A DNA stretch of 64,000 bases from positions 868,001-932,000 of the forward strand of contig LR590463.1 in NCBI GenBank assembly GCA_901472405.1, written 5' to 3'. Shown piece by piece: positions 41,916-48,916 of the stretch (positions are counted from its first letter, which is position 1; every line of letters begins with the position of its first letter). This DNA is from Serratia rubidaea (GTDB taxonomy: Bacteria > Pseudomonadota > Gammaproteobacteria > Enterobacterales > Enterobacteriaceae). Both the position numbers and the translations under genes were made by a program. The notes under the pieces are model-generated. The model saw nothing but the letters and a program-made list of their open reading frames with translations. It had not been told where the DNA came from and ran no database searches.

Positions 41916-42516
41916 CTACAGTTTGGGCTGTGCCGGCCAGCTGATATCCGGCGCAGTCGAAACATCGACGGCTTTTACCGCTTTTTTATAGGCCATCCAC
42001 TTTGACAGTTTTGTTTTTATTGCCGGCGCTGATGTCACCGAGCATCAACTCAACCCGCCAGTCGGCGGTGATGGCGTCGGCGTGTGCCAGTAGCGTTTGT
42101 CGCTGCTGTTCTGCCGCGGCGATATTGCCGTCGCGCTTCGCTGCGCTGTCCGTAACCCATTTCTTCCGTTTCCACTTGTCATAGGGCGAGCTAGGGGCAA
42201 CCGGCGTGGTGTCGGGCGGGTAATCACCGATCGTGGTCATGAGCTGCGGCTCCCGGGTGAGGGTGCTGTAAATCGTTTCGCCGCGGTGGTCCGGCAGATA
42301 TTCCCAGGCCAAGAGGTCGGCCGTTCTGCAGATGGCATAGCCGTCTTTTTTGTCTCCCGGCGCGTCGATACATGAGTTTGCCGGCAGGCCAACGCCAGCG
42401 GCAAGATATTCCACGGATGAAGAGAGATATTCGCGCGTATCACCAGAGTAGTTAAAGACGGTAATATCCCCGGCGGTGGTCGCGATCAATTTTTTAGTAA
42501 GTTTTGCTTTAGCCAT
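41916..42516 (-). CDS. Tail-fibre assembly chaperone 1 (Tfa; frame broken near 42010)
   Basis: Caudo_TAP family chaperone of fibre 1. The N-terminus is MAKAKLTKKLIATTAGDITVFN, and DKKDGYAICRTADLLAWEYLPDHRGE is a fibre-tip-like segment. As written it ends early at 41986. Removing one extra A near 42010 gives LSKWMAYKKAVKAVDVSTAPDISWPAQPKL, the family C-terminus, a stop at 41916 and 199 residues. The start overlaps the fibre 1 stop. Confidence 0.88.
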
Positions 42517-43556
42517 TATGCGGCCCTCACGATATAGTTAAATGCGATATTTCGCGGGCGTACGGCTCGGTATGTTGTACCCGTTGATGTCTGTGTTGTC
42601 TGGGCTTTATAAACAGCATAAGAAGGGTTATATACACCTATCTCAGCACTATCTGTGTCAATACCGTGGTACTGATTAAACGCCCCAAGTGCTACTGCTA
42701 TACTCGTCGCCGCTTGTGACGAGAGTAAGTTGCGCCCACTATCAACGCCTTTCCCATCATCCCAGCCCCGAATAAATTCCCCGCGTAAGTCAGGCAGTTG
42801 CAATGTAGGATAAGCCTGCGCCAGCAGCGGATATTTCGTTTTATTAAATGTTGCGCCATTGCATTTAAGCCAGCCTGCAGGCGGCGTGTCGGTTGGCCAT
42901 GGCAGTGGAATACCGACGGGCATATCCGTTCTCAGCAGGCGTTTTGCAACGTCGTCGTTCACTGTTTTGATCGCTTTTGGCGTTGCCGCCAAGGTGTCAT
43001 CGGTACTGTCCGTTGCGTTACTCAGTTGCACAAATCCCTTATCCGCAAGGCTGGCGTCAGGATGGTTGCGGGTCTTGGCATGTTTTTGAATTTCATCATC
43101 CACATAGGCACGCGTCGCCAGAACGACGGCAGGATCGATCTTTAAGGTCACGGCATCGCTGCTGGAGACAATCAGCGCCATACGGATGGTCTGTGTACGG
43201 CCGCTGCCTTCTTGCAGTTGGGGTTTGTAGGTTTCCGGACAATTGGCGATGGCCACCAACGTATCCTCTTTATCGAACAGGCCAATTTCACGGATCCACC
43301 AGCCGCCTTCATTTTCGGGGATTATCTGTTCGGCGATGATTTGCGCACTGTTATTGGCATCAACGCTGAGGGAATTTAGTAAGGCCCGGCGCTTTTCCGC
43401 CACCAGCGCCGTTTGTTCAGGGTTGGGAGTGGGCAGCGTGCCGCCGCCGTCACCGACCGCCATTTGGGTTATCTCCAATTGGGTACCCAGCGCGGTGGCG
43501 TTGGCCAGCTTGGCCGCACCTTGATTGGTTAATATGGCAATAAATTTGGTATTCAT
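42516..43556 (-). CDS. H: Tail fibre 1 (P2 gpH-like, collar-type tip)
   Basis: 346 residues. Residues 1-150 form the baseplate-attachment domain (MNTKFIAILTNQGAAKLANATALG, WWIREIGLFDKEDTLVAIANCPE). A short linker (HPDASLADKGFVQLSNATDSTDDT) leads to a phage tail-collar tip: GIPLPWPTDTPPAGWLKCNG, LPDLRGEFIRGWDDGKGVDSGR and the end NIAFNYIVRAA. This is a short fibre compared with P2 gpH (669 residues). It recognises the target cell surface. Lies in the canonical place after gpI. Confidence 0.92.
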   Translation of the reverse strand: MNTKFIAILTNQGAAKLANATALGTQLEITQMAVGDGGGTLPTPNPEQTALVAEKRRALLNSLSVDANNSAQIIAEQIIPENEGGWWIREIGLFDKEDTLVAIANCPETYKPQLQEGSGRTQTIRMALIVSSSDAVTLKIDPAVVLATRAYVDDEIQKHAKTRNHPDASLADKGFVQLSNATDSTDDTLAATPKAIKTVNDDVAKRLLRTDMPVGIPLPWPTDTPPAGWLKCNGATFNKTKYPLLAQAYPTLQLPDLRGEFIRGWDDGKGVDSGRNLLSSQAATSIAVALGAFNQYHGIDTDSAEIGVYNPSYAVYKAQTTQTSTGTTYRAVRPRNIAFNYIVRAA

Positions 43557-44161
43557 GCGTTTACTCTTAGGTTGTCGATAATATGGATGGCTCCGCCTAT
43601 ATGGCTGCCGCCGTTGACGCTGAGAAGCTCAGGCAGGTAGGGATAAACGGTGAGCTCATCGCCGCTGTAACAGCCGGCAAAGACGTTGGCTGGGCCGTGT
43701 ACGGATAAATTGATTGCCAACCCGATCAGATGACGGCTGACCGGTTTGGCATCGTCGATCAGCCGCACCAGTTCCTGGTACATCTCATCCGTAATCCCCT
43801 GATTCTGTACGCCGACGTCAAGACGAAACGTTCCCGCCGGTTCATCGGATTGCCACCACTCCGCGACGCGAATCAGGTAACCGAGCGGCTCCACGACGCG
43901 GCGAATGGCGCCGATGGTGCCCTTATGGCGGTGAATGAAAAACGCGGAGGAGACGACGCTGCGTTTGGTCTCTTCGCTCCAGCTTTCATCCCAGTGATCG
44001 ACGGAGAATGCCCATGCCAGATAGGGCAGCAGATTGAGCGGACAGGTCGCCGGGTTCCACAGTTCGCGTAGCGGCGCCGGCGTTTCGGCCAGCTCGGCGC
44101 AGGCCTGCGCTGCGGCAACTTCCAACGGCGAGGTGCCGACCGGCAACAGGCGGCTACTCAT
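43553..44161 (-). CDS. I: Baseplate protein gpI, first copy
   Basis: 202 residues of the P2 gpI family, with LLPVGTSPLEVAAAQACAELAET, LWNPATCPLNLLPYLAWAFSVDHWDES, HRHKGTIGAIRRVVEPLGYLIRV and AKPVSRHLIGLAINLS. It overlaps gpJ by eight bases and fibre 1 by four, which points to coupled translation. The C-terminal 30 residues (LLSVNGGSHIGGAIHIIDNLRVNA) are absent from copy 2 and may be the fibre-specific docking part. Confidence 0.93.
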   Translation of the reverse strand: MSSRLLPVGTSPLEVAAAQACAELAETPAPLRELWNPATCPLNLLPYLAWAFSVDHWDESWSEETKRSVVSSAFFIHRHKGTIGAIRRVVEPLGYLIRVAEWWQSDEPAGTFRLDVGVQNQGITDEMYQELVRLIDDAKPVSRHLIGLAINLSVHGPANVFAGCYSGDELTVYPYLPELLSVNGGSHIGGAIHIIDNLRVNA

Positions 44162-45063
44162 CCGATCCTCCGACTTTCAGCGCATAGCTGTTGCAGTAAG
44201 AGGCCTGGGTTTTGTCCAGCACGATGTCATTTTTCGGGCTGGCCAGTTCGACGCGCTGTACCCCTTCGGCATGCAGCGCAGCGTAAATGGCTGACAGGCG
44301 GATATCGCGCCCCAGACGGTGCTGGGCGCTGATGTACTGCTTGAGTTTTGGCTTCGGCCGCCTGGCGAATTGGCTCTGCTTCCGGGCCGGGGTAAAGGTA
44401 CAGCGTCGCATCAACGGCGTAATTGACGATCGCGGCGGACTGCACCGTTACGCGATCGGCGACCGGCCGCACGTCTTCGTCGTTCAGCGCGTGTTCGACG
44501 ATCGCCAGCAGCTCATCGCTGGCGGTGCCGTCACCCTCGCGGGACAGCACGGCGATGACAACGGTGGCCGGGCTGGGGCTGGTGGCAGAAACGTCGGCGA
44601 TGCGCCCGTCCGCCGAGCGCCCGTGGTATTCATAGGCGCCGCTGGAACCCGCGACGCTCAGCCCTTCGAATGCCTGCTGAATACGCACGCGGAAGTCGCT
44701 GTCGGACTCCATAATCGCCGGCACCGGCGGCACGACGCTGTTATCGGGTTTTTGCACCATCAGGCGCTCAACCTGGAAATTGGCGCCGATCTGATCCAGA
44801 TCGCTGCCGGTGGCGTAGCCGAGCATCACCGCCTGCGCTGCTTCATTCACGCGTTGACGCAAAATCAGTTCGCGATAGGCGTTTTCCTGCAGCAGCTTAA
44901 CCAGCGGCTCCGATTCCAGCGCCAGGGTGCGGGTAATAGCATCGCGCTGATCTTCAGGAGACAGGGCGATCAGCCTGGCCTTACGTTCGGCCAGTAAACT
45001 TTCGTAATTTAACGGTTCCACCACCGTCGGGGCGGGCAATAAGCTCAAATCAATCGTAGGCAT
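44154..45063 (-). CDS. J: Baseplate wedge protein gpJ (frame broken near 44347)
   Basis: P2 gpJ / baseplate_J family: MPTIDLSLLPAPTVVEPLNYESLLAERKARL, YATGSDLDQIGANFQVERL, ESDSDFRVRIQQAFEGLSVAGSSGAYEYH. One extra A in GCCAAAACTC breaks the frame; removing it gives KLKQYISAQHRLGRDIRLSAIYAALHAEGVQRVEL and exactly 302 residues, the length of P2 gpJ. Follows gpW and precedes gpI as in P2. Confidence 0.94.
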
Positions 45064-45067
45064 GGTA

Positions 45068-45418
45068 TTAGCTCACTGAAACTGAAAGGGAAAAGTTATC
45101 CGGGGTGTCGGTACGACTGCCGGTCAGGTCGACCACCATTTTTCCGTCAAAGGTGGTGTTAATCGCGATATCGGTCAGACGAATCCTTGGCTCCCACTGC
45201 AGCAGCGCGCTGTAACAGGCGGCCATAATTTGCAGCCGCAGCGCATCGTTTTGCGGTTGATCCAGCAGCTCGGAAAGCAGAGAACCGTATTGACGACGCA
45301 TGACGCGTGAGCCAATCGGGGTAATCAGAATATCGCTCACCGACTGGCGAATATGTTCGATATCGTTAATGGCACGGCCGGAGTTACGGTTCATGCCAAT
45401 ATATTTTTCACTGTTCAT
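45068..45418 (-). CDS. W: Baseplate wedge protein gpW (gp25-like)
   Basis: 116 residues with YIGMNRNSGRAINDIEHIRQSVSDILITPIGSRVMRRQYGS, the lysozyme-like gp25 family core of P2 gpW, followed by RLQIMAACYSALLQWEPRIRLTDI. It starts sheath assembly on the baseplate. Start overlaps the gpV stop. Confidence 0.95.
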   Translation of the reverse strand: MNSEKYIGMNRNSGRAINDIEHIRQSVSDILITPIGSRVMRRQYGSLLSELLDQPQNDALRLQIMAACYSALLQWEPRIRLTDIAINTTFDGKMVVDLTGSRTDTPDNFSLSVSVS

Positions 45419-46050
45419 AAGGGTTTATCCGTTTGGCCTCCGCCGTTTTGTACGCCGCCGTGCGTGTGGGTATGCAGCACGATGCCGTTAGATGTGAGGC
45501 TGCCGCCGGAGTGGGTGACGTCGCCGGTGACATCACCGCCCTGACGGACGGCGAGCGAACCGGTGACCAGATGTTGGGTGCATTCCACTTCCGGGGCATC
45601 CAGGGTAATTTTGCTGCTGGCGCGGCAGACAATGTTGGCGGCGCTGACCGTTACCGCTTCCGCTGCCTCCAGCGTGGCGCTTTTGATGCCGCGGGCAGTC
45701 AAGGCGCCTTGCGCCGGCTCGTACTCAATGACCGCGCCGTCGCCAAAGGCGATATGCAGCGCTTCGGCTGAATGCGACGGCGGCGGGAAGTCATGGGAGA
45801 AAATGCCGGGCAGCACGAAAGCGGTGTCCAGTTCGCCGCCCAGCGACAGCACCAGCACCTGCTCGCCGAGGCTGGGCGCCCACCAGCTGCGGGCGCTGCC
45901 GGCGCGGCTGGTCAGCCAGTTCAGCCAGTCGGTGTGATTGCCGCCGGTGGTCACGCGACAGCGTCCGCGTTCGAGATCGATCTCGCTGACGGTGCCGATA
46001 CGGATCAGGTTGCGCACCAGGCGCTGAATATCGGGGTTATATGTGTTCAT
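45415..46050 (-). CDS. V: Baseplate spike protein gpV
   Basis: 211 residues, the length of P2 gpV. The OB-fold part reads IGTVSEIDLERGRCRVTTGGNHTDWLNWLTSRAG and WWAPSLGEQVLVLSLGGELDTAFVLPGIF; a beta-helix follows, and the tip has VLHTHTHGGVQNGGGQ, whose histidines match the iron site of P2-type spikes. The ATG at 46050 (MNTYNPDIQ) fits the family better than the longer reading. The tail-completion gene S, which precedes V in P2, is not present. Confidence 0.95.
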   Translation of the reverse strand: MNTYNPDIQRLVRNLIRIGTVSEIDLERGRCRVTTGGNHTDWLNWLTSRAGSARSWWAPSLGEQVLVLSLGGELDTAFVLPGIFSHDFPPPSHSAEALHIAFGDGAVIEYEPAQGALTARGIKSATLEAAEAVTVSAANIVCRASSKITLDAPEVECTQHLVTGSLAVRQGGDVTGDVTHSGGSLTSNGIVLHTHTHGGVQNGGGQTDKPL

Positions 46051-46096
46051 AGGGTTACCATGCCGGTAAGAGAAAAGGGCGGCAACGCGGCGGGGT

Positions 46097-46114
46097 TTGA
46101 CTGCTGACAGCACA
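46097..46114 (-). promoter_or_regulatory. Possible Ogr box of the V operon
   Basis: On the minus strand TGT GCTGTCAGCAGT CAA, one base off TGT-N12-ACA, centred about 55 bases before gpV. It sits where P2 has its V promoter, but the mismatch and the short distance make this tentative. Confidence 0.4.
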
Positions 46115-46139
46115 ACAAAACCCGTCGCCCTGTCCGGGG

Positions 46140-46604
46140 TTAAGGATGTTGCAAGTGGCTGATGAGTTCCCCATGCAGATAGACGTCGGTAAAACGCAGC
46201 ACGTTTTGCGGCTCCGGCGGTTCCGGCTGCGGCGTGATATGCAATGCATCTTCACGCTGCTCGACCAAAATCCGTTCGGTAAGCTGCAGCTGAATGTCGA
46301 GCTGGCCGTTTTCTGTAACGTCGAGGCTGAACGCAAAGCCGTTGTTGCGTTTTTCTACATTAGCCAGCAGATCCGGCTGGTGGCTACGCAGCCACGCCAA
46401 TACGGTGACCATCACCAGGTCGCAGTCGGCCGCATGTCCGGCCAGCGTCAACTTAAGCAAGTAGCGGTATTCAAATGACAACGATTGGCCCGGCGTGGCG
46501 ACGACCCGGCCGTCCGCCAGTTGCATCGTCAGTTTTTCCGGCTGGGCCTGCAGGTCCGGTAGCGCCTTGAACAAGGCGTCACGCAGCTGGTTGGGTTTTA
46601 ACAT
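46140..46604 (-). CDS. R: Tail completion protein gpR
   Basis: 154 residues (155 in P2). MLKPNQLRDALFKALPDLQ, then SFEYRYLLKLTLAGHAADCDLVMVTVLAWLRSHQPDLLAN, LQLTERILVEQREDALHI and DVYLHGELISHL match P2 gpR. I start at the ATG at 46604. P2 has gene S right after R; here gpV follows after 90 bases, so R acts without S. Confidence 0.92.
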   Translation of the reverse strand: MLKPNQLRDALFKALPDLQAQPEKLTMQLADGRVVATPGQSLSFEYRYLLKLTLAGHAADCDLVMVTVLAWLRSHQPDLLANVEKRNNGFAFSLDVTENGQLDIQLQLTERILVEQREDALHITPQPEPPEPQNVLRFTDVYLHGELISHLQHP

Positions 46605-46858
46605 CATGTTTTCTCCTGACACTGTTTAATCGCTTCTATCTGTAATGCGCACTGTATGAGCGCGTGTTCGAGCTGACGGATATCGGCGCTGAGATCGCCG
46701 TTAGTGGCGAGGTGATTACCGGGAATGGGGCAACTGCTGACTTTCGGACAGCCAGCGTAGGTAATCTCCGGGTTTGGTGAAGGCGGGACGCTGGTGCAGC
46801 CGGATAACATCATCAGGCAGCCCAGTGCGATACCAGTCGCGTAGTTTTTTGTTTTCAT
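46604..46858 (-). CDS. lysC: Outer-membrane spanin lipoprotein (LysC/Rz1-like), nested
   Basis: 84 residues in a different frame largely inside the LysB gene. The start MKTKNYATGIALGCLMMLSGC is a lipoprotein signal peptide (lipobox LSGC), followed by a Pro-rich stretch (TSVPPSPNPE), the mark of o-spanins. With LysB it spans the periplasm and fuses inner and outer membranes at lysis. The stop overlaps the gpR start. Confidence 0.88.
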   Translation of the reverse strand: MKTKNYATGIALGCLMMLSGCTSVPPSPNPEITYAGCPKVSSCPIPGNHLATNGDLSADIRQLEHALIQCALQIEAIKQCQEKT

Positions 46859-47129
46859 TGAGTAACCCCTGTAAGCGTTGTTCACGTTGCAGCGTTAAAC
46901 CCTGAGCGCCGCTCAGCGCCTGACGCAGCGCCAGTTCAGCGCGCTCACGCTGTTGGAGCTGTTGTTCCAGTTGGCTGATTTGGGCGTCGCGTGCCGTCAA
47001 CGTGGCCTGCGCTGCGCCAAGACGCTGCTGCTGATGCTCCAACGTCTGCTGCAGATGTTGGTTCTGCCAGTGTGATGCCGCGAGCAGGGCTAACAGCAGC
47101 GCGCCGAGGCTGAGCAACCAGCGGTTCAT
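46716..47129 (-). CDS. lysB: Inner-membrane spanin (LysB/Rz-like)
   Basis: 137 residues starting MNRWLLSLGALLLALLAAS, a type II signal anchor, then a long coiled coil (residues 25-110, rich in Gln, Leu and Arg) and a conserved end NKKLRDWYRTGLPDDVIRLHQRPA. Matches P2 LysB / i-spanins. The o-spanin gene starts inside it. Overlaps the endolysin stop by four bases. Confidence 0.9.
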   Translation of the reverse strand: MNRWLLSLGALLLALLAASHWQNQHLQQTLEHQQQRLGAAQATLTARDAQISQLEQQLQQRERAELALRQALSGAQGLTLQREQRLQGLLNENKKLRDWYRTGLPDDVIRLHQRPAFTKPGDYLRWLSESQQLPHSR

Positions 47130-47638
47130 GGCGACACCCCTTGTAAACACAGAGCGCGCTCGGCCTGGCGGCGGCGCTCCAGCCCTTTACTTTTGACACC
47201 GTTGACATATACCCAGCGCGGCAGTTGATCGCAGGCTTGTTGCCAACGCTGCTGTTTGATGAAGTCCGCCAGCGTGGAGCGGCAGGCGGCGCCGACGCCG
47301 ACGTTGAAGGCAAAGGCGCTGACCGCGTCGTAAACCGGTTGCGGCATGTCCACGTTCATACAGCGCGCGATGCCTTTTTCCACGTTGCGTACGTCGTCCA
47401 ACAGGTTGGCTGCCGCCTGACGTTCAGTGATCACCGTATTGGGTTTTACGCCCGCGGTATGGCCGATGCCGTTGGTCCAGACGTTGGCGCTGCATTGATA
47501 GGGCGACAGCTGACAGCCTTCAAAGTCGGCAATCAGGCGTAAACCCTGTTCGGATGTGCGTACCTGGCCGAACTGCGGCAGTGTGGCGGCCAGCGCTAAA
47601 ATGGCGACGGCGCTGCAGCGTTTAAGAGTTGGGCTCAT
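47126..47638 (-). CDS. Endolysin, GH24 lysozyme of R21/SAR type
   Basis: 170 residues. The first 25 residues are a weakly hydrophobic Ala-rich signal-anchor-release segment. The catalytic Glu is in IADFEGCQLSPYQCSANVWTNGIGHT, with the GH24 catalytic triad Glu-Asp/Cys-Thr pattern; AFAFNVGVGAACRSTL and RRRQAERALCL follow. It cleaves peptidoglycan so tail particles can leave the producer. P2 has an unrelated-looking lysozyme K at this place. Overlaps the holin end. Confidence 0.93.
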   Translation of the reverse strand: MSPTLKRCSAVAILALAATLPQFGQVRTSEQGLRLIADFEGCQLSPYQCSANVWTNGIGHTAGVKPNTVITERQAAANLLDDVRNVEKGIARCMNVDMPQPVYDAVSAFAFNVGVGAACRSTLADFIKQQRWQQACDQLPRWVYVNGVKSKGLERRRQAERALCLQGVSP

Positions 47639-47840
47639 CGTTTTTCCACCGTTTGAGAATTTTCTTTTTAAGCGACTTTTGTAACTGGTAGCTTTTATGG
47701 CGGTAGTACCAGTTCACCGCGAAGGTGCCTACGCCGACCGCTGCGCCGAGCATGGTGGTGATATCCGCCGTTGAGTAACGGCCAAACCATGCCAGTGCGG
47801 CAGCGGAGAGGTAGGAGAGCGTTGAGGTGAGTTTTTCCAT
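47622..47840 (-). CDS. Holin (HP1/P2-like small class II)
   Basis: 72 residues with two hydrophobic parts (LSYLSAAALAWFG and ITTMLGAAVGVGTFAVNWYY) and a very basic tail (HKSYQLQKSLKKKILKRWK), the layout of phage holins that let the SAR endolysin become active. It lies between gpX and the endolysin as holin Y does in P2. Confidence 0.85.
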   Translation of the reverse strand: MEKLTSTLSYLSAAALAWFGRYSTADITTMLGAAVGVGTFAVNWYYRHKSYQLQKSLKKKILKRWKNDEPNS

Positions 47841-47843
47841 CGT

Positions 47844-48047
47844 TTAGTCCCACAGTTTCACCGTTTCCCGCCTGGCGGCGGCGTTAAGTTCGGGCATTTC
47901 TACCGGATAGCCGTGCGGCAGGTGTGCTCCGTATGCCGCCAGCCCGCGATTGGCGCGATAAACCTGTTCCACCACGTTTTCTGTGCTGCCGTAATAGCGC
48001 CAGCACATCGCGTCAATGGTGTCGCCTTGTTGTGCATAAATTTTCAT
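47844..48047 (-). CDS. X: Tail protein gpX (LysM-like)
   Basis: 67 residues: MKIYAQQGDTIDAMCWRYYGSTENVVEQVYRANRGL then LPHGYPVEMPEL and ETVKLWD, a close match to P2 gpX, a small LysM-like tail protein. I use the ATG at 48047. It is the first gene after the upstream Ogr box and marks the boundary where the P2 head genes (Q-P-O-N-M-L) should be and are not. Confidence 0.93.
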   Translation of the reverse strand: MKIYAQQGDTIDAMCWRYYGSTENVVEQVYRANRGLAAYGAHLPHGYPVEMPELNAAARRETVKLWD

Positions 48048-48148
48048 CATTACCATCCTGCGATGCGGTTGTTGGTCAGGGACGCAGGGAGTGCGCCCGG
48101 TTATCCGTAGTTTCCCGGCAGAGTCTTGTCGCCACAATGCAATAGGGT

Positions 48149-48166
48149 TGTGGGCGTAGTGACACA
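48149..48166 (-). promoter_or_regulatory. Ogr box of the X-lysis-R operon
   Basis: TGT GGGCGTAGTGAC ACA, an exact TGT-N12-ACA, extended to GTTGTG...CACAAC. Its centre is 110 bases before gpX, so the late promoter should start near 48100. Confidence 0.87.
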
Positions 48167-48196
48167 ACGGATCGGGATAATTACCGTGGTGCGGAT

Positions 48197-48223
48197 AAAA
48201 AAATACCCGCCGGTCGGCGGGTA
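48197..48223 (-). terminator. Terminator of the SOS gene
   Basis: On the minus strand TACCCGCC GACC GGCGGGTA TTTTTTT. It separates the LexA-controlled small gene from the Ogr-controlled gpX operon. Confidence 0.88.
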
Positions 48224-48254
48224 AAAATTGGCAGCAAAATGTAGGGCGCGGGGG

Positions 48255-48443
48255 CTAGCGGGAGCGCTGTTGCTGGTCTGCCGGATAGTAGACGGTTTGA
48301 TAATCGTTCTCGGGGAGTTCCTGCGCGGCCAGATCGGAAATCAGTGACATGGCGACCAGGAACTCGGACGGGGTGCACTGTGCAGCCTGTGATACATCGG
48401 CGATGAACTGGATGCGTGACAGTGTTAGTTGTTGTTTATCCAT
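48255..48443 (-). CDS. LexA-controlled 62-residue protein of unknown function
   Basis: MDKQQLTLSRIQFIADVSQA begins a mainly helical, acidic-to-neutral small protein that ends YPADQQQRSR. I do not recognise the family. The ATG at 48443 is preceded by GGTGGA at good distance; a GTG three codons earlier is possible. The gene stands alone between a promoter covered by a LexA box and its own terminator. It faces the CI-like repressor gene. In phage 186 the LexA-controlled gene next to CI encodes the antirepressor Tum, so an antirepressor or activator role is my inference only. Confidence 0.7.
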   Translation of the reverse strand: MDKQQLTLSRIQFIADVSQAAQCTPSEFLVAMSLISDLAAQELPENDYQTVYYPADQQQRSR

Positions 48444-48474
48444 AATTTCCACCGTGTTTGCCCTCGCTTAAATA

Positions 48475-48494
48475 TACTGTGTATTTATACAGTA
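48475..48494. promoter_or_regulatory. LexA (SOS) box in the tailocin
   Basis: TACTGTGTATTTATACAGTA fits the LexA consensus (TACTG, ten AT-rich bases, CAGTA) as well as the recA box of this genome. It overlaps the -10 of the promoter at 48492-48519 and ends about 31 bases before the start of the 62-residue gene. Confidence 0.92.
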
Positions 48495-48519
48495 TTAAGC
48501 AAAATGCTAAATGGGTCAA
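48492..48519 (-). promoter_or_regulatory. Promoter of the SOS gene
   Basis: On the minus strand TTGACC, 16 bases, TAATAC. The LexA box begins inside the -10, so LexA binding would block the polymerase. Confidence 0.7.
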
Positions 48520-48916
48520 TGCTTCTGCGCGCCAATTGTTGACGCTGAAGACGGCAAATACGGATTAATCTGAAATGATAAGGAGGGATAAAGCACTCGG
48601 TGAGTGGGCACTGCTGCTCTGAGCCATGTGAGGCAAGGCAGAGAGTGACCGCCATGCATTTTATGCCGTCATTTCTCGCAAAATCGAGCTTGATATTTTT
48701 CTTTAATTATCATTCCGGTGCAGACAAAATAGGCAACTAATTATCATAGGCCGATTTTTGTGGCCTGTGACGGTATTTGTATTTTCGGCGTCCATACCGC
48801 ATCATTTAACTATAGGTTAAATAATAGGCTAGCCTGGTGTTGATAATGCATTTTATCCAGGCTAAGTCGTAAAGTGTGACTTGCTTATGCAAGCTTTAAT
48901 TGTGACCGGGGAAAAT
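48520..48916. other. Regulatory region between the SOS gene and the repressor
   Basis: About 400 bases with no gene where P2 would have early, replication and head genes. It contains candidate operators: TTTAAC-TATAG-GTTAAA (48805-48821), the palindrome AGGCTAGCCT (48826-48835), AAGTC-N9-GACTT (48864-48882) and two copies of TAATTATCAT (48704 and 48738). These probably serve the repressor, but none can be assigned by eye. Confidence 0.55.

Noticed and set aside
46716..46858. Overlap of the two spanin frames as an annotation error
   Set aside because: Nested Rz/Rz1-type gene pairs are normal; the inner frame has a clear lipoprotein signal.
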